A stretch of 7,277 bases of DNA, taken from positions 1 through 7,277 of the forward strand of contig JADHWT010000050.1 of NCBI GenBank assembly GCA_016783345.1, in the 5' to 3' direction. Made by a program: the position numbers and the translations under genes. How positions within the stretch are numbered: position 1 is the stretch's first letter; each line of letters opens with the position of its first letter. This DNA comes from Candidatus Omnitrophota bacterium. GTDB taxonomy: Bacteria; NPL-UPA2; BS750m-G34. The notes below the pieces were generated by a model. The model saw nothing but the letters and a program-made list of their open reading frames with translations. It made no database searches and was not told the origin of the DNA. Shown piece by piece: positions 1-5,350 of the stretch.

Positions 1-593
1 GCCTTAAAAGAATGCGCGGTAGATATTGCGATATCAGCAAGCTGGGTCGCATCAGTGTCCGGCACAACCCCGACATCTGCATAAAGCAAAATACCATCAT
101 AACCGAATTCTCTATCCGGTAATGAGATTATCATAAAGCTGGAGCAGACCGATATATTTGGTTTAAGACCAATAACCCTGATAGATGCCCTCAGCACTTC
201 AGCAGTAGTATGAGTGGTCCCTGCAACCATTCCATGGGCTAATCCTTTACGCACCATCATAGCTCCGAAATAAAGCGGGGTGCGCATGGCCTTCCCTGCC
301 TCTTCTTTGCTTAAGCCCTTTTTCTTGCGCAGTTCATAATAGGATTCAGCAAACTCTTTAACCTTTCCCGAATTTTCCGGTTCAATAATGTCTTCTTCAT
401 GGATCAGGATGTGCAGTTCTTTAGATTTTTTCAAAATTTTCTCTTTATCCCCTATGAGAATAATCCTGGCTATATCCTCTTTGTTAATAAGACCATATAC
501 CTCCATGATGCGGTTATCTACGTCTGCCTCGGGAAGAAGGATTGTCTTCTTTAGCTTTTTTGCCTTTTCCTTAATGTCTTTTAAAAATTCCAC
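1..593 (-). CDS. pta: Phosphate acetyltransferase, catalytic domain (N-terminal 197 residues; C-terminus beyond window)
   Basis: This enzyme interconverts acetyl-CoA plus phosphate with acetyl phosphate plus CoA in the cytosol, the first step of acetate and ATP formation by the Pta-Ack route. The reading frame starts at a GTG (593-591) directly after the stop codon of the upstream gene and stays open to position 1, so about 130 C-terminal residues of a usual 330-residue protein are missing. Visible PTA/PTB family features are the N-terminal TILLPEADVDNR segment, the YFGAMMVRKGLAHGMVAG segment, HTTAEVLR, and near the edge LLYADVGVVPDTDATQLADI, in the family's order and spacing. The residues usually assigned to catalysis lie in the missing part. 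No in-frame ATG fits as a start. A GGGAG precedes the GTG and overlaps the end of the upstream gene, so translation is probably coupled. No acetate kinase gene is visible in the window. Confidence 0.93.
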   Translation of the reverse strand, partial: MEFLKDIKEKAKKLKKTILLPEADVDNRIMEVYGLINKEDIARIILIGDKEKILKKSKELHILIHEEDIIEPENSGKVKEFAESYYELRKKKGLSKEEAGKAMRTPLYFGAMMVRKGLAHGMVAGTTHTTAEVLRASIRVIGLKPNISVCSSFMIISLPDREFGYDGILLYADVGVVPDTDATQLADIAISTAHSFK

Positions 594-1691
594 TTATTCT
601 CCCATAGACGAAATAATCTTATTTATATCAATATGCTCTTCAACCAACTTCTCTACTATCTCAATCTTTTTCATATCTCCGGGCTGAAGTTTTATAATCA
701 GGTCATGGATCTTGGAGGCACAATTATAGGAGTCTTGTTTAACTAAAACTACCGGAATTTTTGTCTTTTTAATTATGTTCATTATATTGGGGTGCGGCCT
801 TATCGCCCCTGTCAGAACTATACCTGCCAGGGCCTCAGATGCATCGCCACTGGTCATTGACATGCTAAGGCATGCCAAAATTATATCCTCCCTGTCGCCG
901 GGAGTGATGACCAATGCCTTTGGTGAAAAATAATTTAACGCCATATGAGGTGTCATAGCTCCGATAACAATCTTCTCGCAGGCATTCTTTAAAAATTCAT
1001 CACCATGCAGGACCTCAGCCTTACAGTCATCTACAATCTGCGCCATTGTAGGACTTGACAGATATTTCTGCAGAGGAATAGCGCCCAGGAAATTTAGGTC
1101 GAGTCTGGCAAGAGCCATTGCTACAAATTCTCGGACCATATCTAATTTTTCGGGAATAACTTTATTTATAATAGCCCCTATAACAGAAACACCTTTCTCC
1201 TTGAAAAGGCTTTGATTTAAGGCAATCTCATCTACCGGCCGCCCAATCCCGCCGCTGGAGACGATAACAACCGGCGTCTGAAGGAGCTGCGCTACCCTGG
1301 CATTAGAGAAATCAAATACAGAACCCACTCCTGCATGACCTGTCCCCTCGATAATAACCAGGTCTTTCCCTTCAGCTACTTTTGCAAAGGAGCTCTCAAT
1401 CTCGTTAACCAATGCATCAGGATCCGGATGGCGCAGATACTCACGGGTAAAATTTCTTTCTATAGCAATCGGGCTCATGTCCTTGAGAGAACAATCCATA
1501 CCGCATACCTTTTCAATAAGGACAGAGTCCTCATCCACCTTTAGTGACCCTTTCATGACATACCTCTGGCCGATGGGTTTTATGAAACCGATATTTTTGT
1601 AGCGCTTTTTTAAAGCTAATATCAGGCCGAGGGAAAGAGTGGTCTTGCCTTCATTCTGGCGGGTAGCTGCGATGAAAAGTCGTTTAGCCAC
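594..1691 (-). CDS. BioD-like P-loop/DRTGG protein, equivalent to the N-terminal half of long Pta
   Basis: This 365-residue protein resembles the regulatory N-terminal part of long phosphotransacetylases such as E. coli Pta, encoded here as a free-standing gene. Residues 5-40 form the P-loop strand and helix, with an EGKTT nucleotide-binding motif at 14-18 and FIKPIGQ at 36-42. VIIEGTGHAGVGS at 112-124 fits the second nucleotide-site motif of dethiobiotin-synthetase-like folds. Roughly 215-325 is the DRTGG domain, with its GDRED motif at 265-269. There is no catalytic PTA domain; that is the next gene, with no spacer between stop and start. The start is a GTG three bases after the folD stop. 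The first in-frame Met lies well past the P-loop, so GTG is required. No strong ribosome binding site precedes it, which suggests coupling to folD. In E. coli the corresponding region is linked to allosteric control and oligomer assembly. A similar role acting in trans on Pta is inferred. Confidence 0.85.
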   Translation of the reverse strand: MAKRLFIAATRQNEGKTTLSLGLILALKKRYKNIGFIKPIGQRYVMKGSLKVDEDSVLIEKVCGMDCSLKDMSPIAIERNFTREYLRHPDPDALVNEIESSFAKVAEGKDLVIIEGTGHAGVGSVFDFSNARVAQLLQTPVVIVSSGGIGRPVDEIALNQSLFKEKGVSVIGAIINKVIPEKLDMVREFVAMALARLDLNFLGAIPLQKYLSSPTMAQIVDDCKAEVLHGDEFLKNACEKIVIGAMTPHMALNYFSPKALVITPGDREDIILACLSMSMTSGDASEALAGIVLTGAIRPHPNIMNIIKKTKIPVVLVKQDSYNCASKIHDLIIKLQPGDMKKIEIVEKLVEEHIDINKIISSMGE

Positions 1692-1694
1692 AGA

Positions 1695-2585
1695 TTAACG
1701 TTGACCCGCATTAACAACATGGTTTAGAAGCATGGCTGTTGTCATAGGGCCAACCCCTCCGGGGACAGGGGTTATAAAACTCGCCTTCTCTTTTACCTTA
1801 TCAAAATCAACATCCCCTACTATCTTCTTCCTGGGTTTTCCTTTATCATTCAAGATGGGATTGCCCTTTTCATCCTTTAAGGGGATCCTATTTATTCCCA
1901 CATCAAAAACCATCACTCCATCCTTGACCATGTCCGCAGTGATGAGATTTGGTTTTCCAACAGCAACAATAATTATATCAGCATTCCTGGTGTGGCTGGC
2001 AAGGTCTCGCGTCCCGATATGGCAGACCGTTACAGTCGCTAAATCATTTAATAAAAGAAGGGCAATGGGTTTACCCACAATATCACTATGCCCCACCATT
2101 ACAACCTCTTTGCCTTTAAGTTCTACATTCGTAGATTTTATGAGTTGATATACCCCCTGGGCAGTGCACGGACAGAGCTCTATCTCGCCGAAGACAACCT
2201 TTCCAAGATTGGCAGGATTTACCCCTTCAACGTCCTTTGCCGGAAGTATCTCTGACTGGATACTCGTGGCATCGATACCCGGAGGTAAAGGCATTTGCAG
2301 AATTATGCCGGTAGTTTTATTGTCATTATTGAGTTTTCCTATAAATTGCCTGAGTTGATCTTTAGAGGTATCTGCCGGCAGGTTATGCAGTTTATATTCA
2401 ATACCTGCTGCCTCGCAACTCTTTGCCTGGTTTGCAGTATAGACCTTTGATGCAGGATTCTCTCCCACCTGCACAGCCGCAAGTAATAAAGTGCGGCCTT
2501 TTTCTTTTAACTTGCCTGCTGCATCTTTTACTTCTGCAATTATTTTAGAAGCAACTGCATTTCCATCAATAATCTGTGCGCTCAT
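1695..2585 (-). CDS. folD: FolD, methylenetetrahydrofolate dehydrogenase (cyclohydrolase activity doubtful)
   Basis: FolD normally catalyses two steps on tetrahydrofolate: hydrolysis or formation of 5,10-methenyl-THF (cyclohydrolase) and its NAD(P)H-linked reduction to methylene-THF. At 296 residues the length is typical. The N-terminal catalytic domain contains VGENPASKVY (40-49), GIILQMPLPPG (93-103) and CPCTAQG (138-144). The cofactor domain has GHSDIVGKP (165-173) and ends with ITPVPGGVGPMT (271-282). The conserved Tyr (Y49) and Gln (Q97) are present. The active-site Lys expected four residues after the Tyr is Gln (Q53, codon CAG), and the usual KDVDG motif reads KDVEG (117-121), so the conserved Asp is Glu (E120). 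Family knowledge ties that Lys to cyclohydrolase chemistry, so this may be a dehydrogenase-only variant. The start ATG has a GGAGG at 2597-2593, seven bases upstream. The gene lies between fhs and the Pta-related genes, consistent with the methyl branch of the Wood-Ljungdahl pathway. Confidence 0.95.
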   Translation of the reverse strand: MSAQIIDGNAVASKIIAEVKDAAGKLKEKGRTLLLAAVQVGENPASKVYTANQAKSCEAAGIEYKLHNLPADTSKDQLRQFIGKLNNDNKTTGIILQMPLPPGIDATSIQSEILPAKDVEGVNPANLGKVVFGEIELCPCTAQGVYQLIKSTNVELKGKEVVMVGHSDIVGKPIALLLLNDLATVTVCHIGTRDLASHTRNADIIIVAVGKPNLITADMVKDGVMVFDVGINRIPLKDEKGNPILNDKGKPRKKIVGDVDFDKVKEKASFITPVPGGVGPMTTAMLLNHVVNAGQR

Positions 2586-2592
2586 AATTTTT

Positions 2593-2597
2593 CCTCC
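2593..2597 (-). promoter_or_regulatory. folD ribosome binding site abutting the repeat element
   Basis: A perfect GGAGG lies seven bases before the folD ATG. It begins exactly where the repeated structured element (2598-2711) ends, so folding of the element could affect its exposure. The position is seen directly; the regulatory consequence is inferred. Confidence 0.85.
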
Positions 2598-2711
2598 TCA
2601 ATGACGACACAAGTTATGTGACATAACTTGTATGTCGGAATTGATCCCGAAGTCGCGTTGAGGGAAATATCTTCGATATTTTCATCAACATCTTCTGCGA
2701 CAAGGGATATA
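2598..2711 (-). repeat. Structured intergenic repeat, copy A (upstream of folD, long form)
   Basis: This element fills almost the whole gap between the fhs stop and the folD ribosome binding site. It matches copy B (4436-4519) over 84 aligned bases with two mismatches, plus one 30-base insertion at 2658-2687. In transcript direction it has two foldable parts. The first pairs ATCCC with GGGAT and, inside that, GTCGC with GCGAC, with the insertion placed in this first hairpin. The second is an almost perfect palindrome with 11-base arms, ACAAGTTATGT and ACATAACTTGT, around one central base, extended by CGAC/GTCG pairing across a two-base AT bulge. No T-run follows, so it is not a typical intrinsic terminator. 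It could be a dispersed mobile repeat or a duplicated cis-regulatory leader; the sequence alone does not decide. The strand is given as that of the flanking genes. Confidence 0.88.
2658..2688 (-). repeat. Palindromic insertion inside repeat copy A
   Basis: Relative to copy B, 30 extra bases (2658-2687) interrupt this copy. With the next base they form an imperfect hairpin: the arms are TTGA and TCAA at the ends and AAATATC and GATATTT inside, around a TTC loop, with a few mismatched or wobble positions between. The clean edges point to a compact palindrome inserted into copy A or deleted from copy B. Confidence 0.7.
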
Positions 2712-2713
2712 TG

Positions 2714-4423
2714 TTAAAACAACCCTACCGTATTTCCGTTTTTATCAATATCTATCTTTGTCCCGGCCGGGACCTTAGGAAGCCCGGGCATGGTCTTCAT
2801 CGCACCGCAGAGTGGATATAAGAAACCCGCGCCTACAGAGGCCCGGATATCCCTTATTGGCAGAGTAAAACCGGAAGGTCTGCCTTTTAATTTAGGATCG
2901 TGCGAGAGTGAGAGATGTGTCTTAGCCATACAGATTGGTAAGTGATCATATCCCTTTTCTGTAAACAATTTAATCTTGGCTTCTGCTTCAGGACTATATT
3001 CCACCTTCCCTGCGCCGTATATCTCTATTGCAATCCGTTCAATCTTTTCTTTAATAGATAATTCAGGTGGATACAAAAATTTAAAATTGGAGGGCTTGTC
3101 TGCTGCGCGCACAACTGCCTGCGCTAATGCCTTCCCTCCAATGCCGCCCTTTGCCCACACATCGCTCAATACTGCATCTTCTGCTCCGGCACCCTTTGCC
3201 CTTTCTCTAAGCAATGCTATCTCTTTTTTTGTGTCCGTAGTAAATTTATTTATTGCCACAACTACCGGCACTCCAAACAGCCTCATATTTTCTATATGTT
3301 TTTCTAAATTGCAGCAGCCCTTTGTTAACGCATCTAAGTTTTCGCGGGTCAAACCCGGATCCAGTGGTTTACCTGCTACAACCTTGAACTGTCCGCTGTG
3401 CATCTTGAGCGCCCTGATAGTAGCGACAACAACTACACAATCCGGTTTGAGACCGCTTATCCGGCACTTGATATTGAAAAACTTTTCTGCGCCGCAATCT
3501 GCGCCGAAGCCGCTCTCAGTCACGACATAGTCAGCTAATTTCAGAGCAATCTTGTCAGCCAGTATAGAATTATTTCCATGGGCGATATTGGCAAAAGGAC
3601 CGGCATGAACAAAACAAGGACTATTCTCGGTTGTCTGCATCAGGGTAGGTTTTATGGCATCCTTCAAAAGCACTGTCATTGCCCCTGCGCATTTGAGGTC
3701 CTCCGCAGTAACAGGATTTCCTTTTCTATTCATAGCCACCACAATACGTCCCAATCTCTTTCGCAAATCAAATATATCACTGGTTAGAGCTAATATCGCC
3801 ATGACCTCGCTCGCCACAGTAATGTCATAGCCAGTCTCCCTGGGCGACAGTCCTTTTCGGCCGCTTAACCCGATTATAATACTACGCAATGCCTCATCAC
3901 TGACATCCACAACCCTTCTCCATGCAATAGTATTCGGGTCTATATCTAATTCATTACCGTGGAGAATATGCGAGTCTAAAAAAGCAGATAAAAGATTATG
4001 GGCCAGGCCAACAGCATGGACATCCCCTGTAAGGTGAAGATTAAAATCCTCCATAGGAACAACCTGTGAATATCCTCCGCCTGCCGCGCCCCCCTTAATC
4101 CCGAAGACAGGGCCAAGTGAAGGCTGACGAATACAGGTGCATACCTTTTTCCCGATTTTATTGAGTCCTAAGGACAGACCTATAGTAGTTACTGTCTTTC
4201 CTTCCCCAAGGGGCGTGGGAGTAATGGCAGTAACATCTATATACTTGCCGTTCTTCTTATTTTTCAACCTCTTTAAAATTTTTAACGAGACCTTGGCTTT
4301 ATATTTTCCATAAAGCTCAAGTTCGTCAGCTTTTACACCTATCTTCTTAGCGATCTCCGTAATAGGCTTCATCTTAGCGCTCTGCGCAATTTCTAAATCA
4401 GACAACATCTTCTTTTTAGCCAT
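2714..4423 (-). CDS. fhs: Formate-tetrahydrofolate ligase
   Basis: This enzyme uses ATP to join formate to tetrahydrofolate, giving 10-formyl-THF, the entry step of the methyl branch of the Wood-Ljungdahl pathway and a formyl source for biosynthesis. At 569 residues it is full length for the family (about 555-590). The P-loop reads TPTPLGEGKT at 68-77. It is followed by the strongly conserved RQPSLGPVFGIKGGAAGGGY (99-118) and by VVPMEDFNLHLTGD. Further family blocks are WRRVVDVSDEALR, SRETGYDITVASEVMA-like sequence (here SPRETGYDITVASEVMA), FVHAGPFANIAHGNNS, VTESGFGADCGAEKF, the WAKGG segment, and RASVGAGFLYPLCGAMKTMP near the C-terminus. The ATG has an AAGGAG six bases upstream. The gene is flanked on both sides by copies of the same structured repeat and lies downstream of three tRNA genes. 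No missing key residue was noticed. Confidence 0.98.
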   Translation of the reverse strand: MAKKKMLSDLEIAQSAKMKPITEIAKKIGVKADELELYGKYKAKVSLKILKRLKNKKNGKYIDVTAITPTPLGEGKTVTTIGLSLGLNKIGKKVCTCIRQPSLGPVFGIKGGAAGGGYSQVVPMEDFNLHLTGDVHAVGLAHNLLSAFLDSHILHGNELDIDPNTIAWRRVVDVSDEALRSIIIGLSGRKGLSPRETGYDITVASEVMAILALTSDIFDLRKRLGRIVVAMNRKGNPVTAEDLKCAGAMTVLLKDAIKPTLMQTTENSPCFVHAGPFANIAHGNNSILADKIALKLADYVVTESGFGADCGAEKFFNIKCRISGLKPDCVVVVATIRALKMHSGQFKVVAGKPLDPGLTRENLDALTKGCCNLEKHIENMRLFGVPVVVAINKFTTDTKKEIALLRERAKGAGAEDAVLSDVWAKGGIGGKALAQAVVRAADKPSNFKFLYPPELSIKEKIERIAIEIYGAGKVEYSPEAEAKIKLFTEKGYDHLPICMAKTHLSLSHDPKLKGRPSGFTLPIRDIRASVGAGFLYPLCGAMKTMPGLPKVPAGTKIDIDKNGNTVGLF

Positions 4424-4429
4424 CTCTTT

Positions 4430-4435
4430 CTCCTT
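4430..4435 (-). promoter_or_regulatory. fhs ribosome binding site abutting the repeat element
   Basis: AAGGAG lies six bases before the fhs ATG and directly follows repeat copy B (4436-4519) in transcript direction. This is the same arrangement as at folD. The shared geometry, element then ribosome binding site then start codon, is the main argument for a regulatory role. Confidence 0.85.
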
Positions 4436-4519
4436 TCAATGACGACACAAGTTATGCGACATAACTTGTATGTCGGAATTGATCCCAAAGTCGCGACATC
4501 TTCTGCGACAAGGGATATA
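4436..4519 (-). repeat. Structured intergenic repeat, copy B (upstream of fhs, short form)
   Basis: This 84-base copy lies between tRNA-Gly and the fhs ribosome binding site. It differs from copy A (2598-2711) at two aligned positions: one in the centre of the palindrome and one in the single-stranded side of the first stem. It also lacks the 30-base hairpin. It can form an ATCCC/GGGAT plus GTCGC/GCGAC stem with a ten-base loop, followed by a hairpin with arms ACAAGTTATG and CATAACTTGT around a three-base centre. No further copy was seen in the window. I do not recognise it as a known riboswitch class. Confidence 0.88.
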
Positions 4520-4551
4520 CACCATTTATAACTTATAGCTACTAAAAAATC

Positions 4552-4625
4552 TGGAGCGGGCGACGAGAATCGAACTCGTGTTTCCACGTTGGCAACGTGG
4601 TGCTCTACCACTGAGCAACACCCGC
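4552..4625 (-). tRNA. tRNA-Gly (anticodon GCC)
   Basis: A 74-base cloverleaf with encoded CCA. The acceptor stem GCGGGTG pairs with CGCCCGC (one G-U pair). The D arm contains GCTCAGTGGTAGAGC. The anticodon stem CCACG/CGTGG encloses loop TTGCCAA, giving GCC. The T arm ACGAG-TTCGATT-CTCGT is intact. It is the last of three clustered tRNA genes, with a 15-base spacer after tRNA-Leu. Confidence 0.97.
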
Positions 4626-4640
4626 ACAAAAAATTAGTAC

Positions 4641-4725
4641 TGGTGCGAGAGGTGGGACTTGAACCCACAAGCCAAAAGGCCGGCGGTCCTAAGCCGCCGG
4701 TGTATGCCAATTCCACCACTCTCGC
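4641..4725 (-). tRNA. tRNA-Leu (anticodon TAG)
   Basis: An 85-base class II tRNA with encoded CCA. The acceptor stem GCGAGAG pairs with CTCTCGC. The anticodon stem GGCGG/CCGCC encloses loop CTTAGGA, giving TAG. A long variable arm and an intact T arm (GTGGG-TTCAAGT-CCCAC) follow. It is the middle gene of the tRNA cluster, 18 bases after tRNA-Lys. Confidence 0.97.
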
Positions 4726-4743
4726 TTACACATTTTTTATTTC

Positions 4744-4819
4744 TGGTACCCCCTGAAGGGCTTGAACCTTCGACAAACTGATTAAGAGTCAGTTGCTCTA
4801 CCAGCTGAGCTAAGGGGGC
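4744..4819 (-). tRNA. tRNA-Lys (anticodon CTT)
   Basis: A 76-base tRNA with encoded CCA. The acceptor stem GCCCCCT pairs with AGGGGGT, the first pair being G-U. The D arm reads GCTCAGCTGGTAGAGC. The anticodon stem ACTGA/TCAGT encloses loop CTCTTAA, giving CTT. The T arm GAAGG-TTCAAGC-CCTTC is intact. It is the first gene after the promoter at 4845-4873. Confidence 0.97.
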
Positions 4820-4844
4820 ACATATTTTTTTCAAATTATTTTCT

Positions 4845-4873
4845 ATTATAATATTATACTTCAGCTGCGTCAA
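4845..4873 (-). promoter_or_regulatory. Sigma70-type promoter of the tRNA Lys-Leu-Gly operon
   Basis: The -35 box TTGACG (4873-4868) is separated by 17 bases from a perfect -10 box TATAAT (4850-4845). The expected transcription start is near 4838, about 18 bases before the mature 5' end of tRNA-Lys. A second TATAAT lies at 4858-4853 but has poor spacing to the -35 box. AT-rich sequence just upstream of the -35 could act as an UP element. Confidence 0.85.
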
Positions 4874-4925
4874 GCAAAATTTGGCGGGTATTGGGGGGAG
4901 GTATGCGGGGTTATTGGAAAATATT

Positions 4926-5303
4926 TCAAATTTTAGCGGATTTTAGTTTTGGGAATCCTTTCTTTTTATAAATCATTGTCCTTAACGCGCCCTTAATAAA
5001 ACCGGCTATTTTATACCGGTCAGGCCTTTTAATGTCAATAAATTCGACACCGCTATGATGGCCTTTAAATTCTGCGGTCCACTTAACCTTGGCCTGGCAG
5101 ATTATAGGACTCTTAGAGGCCCTGGGCAGCTGAAAAGACAATTCTATTTGTTTCCCTGCCTTTAATGGTTCTTTTAGCCTGAGGTATACGCCTATTAGAC
5201 TGATATTGACAATCTTGGCAGGGGTAAAATCAGTATCTCCCTCTTTTTTAATCTTAGCTGTAATATCAGTCTCAAGACGATAATATTGGCGCTGTTCTTT
5301 CAT
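4926..5303 (-). CDS. PilZ domain protein, probable cyclic-di-GMP receptor
   Basis: This 125-residue, cytosolic, single-domain protein carries both signature motifs of PilZ c-di-GMP binding: RQYYR (RxxxR) at 5-9 and NISLIG (the D/N-x-S-x-x-G motif) at 33-38. The beta-rich pattern of the family continues to about GVEFIDI near residue 86. A lysine-rich C-terminal helix or tail follows. There is no output domain or membrane segment, so its effect must come through a partner. It starts at an ATG close to its own promoter (5321-5349). It lies downstream of the gas vesicle related genes and upstream of the tRNA operon. A link to buoyancy or motility is possible but unproven. The 106-base gap after it holds the tRNA promoter and no clear terminator. 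Confidence 0.9.
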   Translation of the reverse strand: MKEQRQYYRLETDITAKIKKEGDTDFTPAKIVNISLIGVYLRLKEPLKAGKQIELSFQLPRASKSPIICQAKVKWTAEFKGHHSGVEFIDIKRPDRYKIAGFIKGALRTMIYKKKGFPKLKSAKI

Positions 5304-5320
5304 TATTATAACCTACTTAA

Positions 5321-5349
5321 ATAATACCACACTATAGGGGTGAGTGCAA
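5321..5349 (-). promoter_or_regulatory. Sigma70-type promoter of the PilZ gene
   Basis: TTGCAC (5349-5344), a 17-base spacer and TATTAT (5326-5321) form a good sigma70-type promoter. The expected start near 5314 leaves a leader of only about ten bases before the ATG at 5303, with no strong ribosome binding site (a weak AGG only). The -35 box lies directly beside the stop codon of the ArsA-like gene. Confidence 0.7.
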
Positions 5350-5350
5350 G

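Noticed and set aside
2598..2711. Intrinsic terminator between fhs and folD
   Set aside because: The palindromes are not followed by a T-run in transcript direction, and the element ends at the folD ribosome binding site.
2598..4519. CRISPR array
   Set aside because: Only two copies exist, 1.8 kb apart, with a gene rather than a spacer between them.
4520..4551. A promoter or terminator between tRNA-Gly and the repeat upstream of fhs
   Set aside because: There is a T-run and a small TATAA/TTATA palindrome, but no GC-rich stem before the T-run and no -35 box at proper spacing.
1732..4720. Several open frames on the plus strand opposite folD and fhs
   Set aside because: They lie antisense to strongly conserved genes, match no family I recognise and lack convincing ribosome binding sites.
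4393..4873. Two open frames on the minus strand across the tRNA cluster
   Set aside because: They read through three intact tRNA genes, and their proteins contain only tRNA-derived sequence such as the tRNA-Lys and tRNA-Gly arms.
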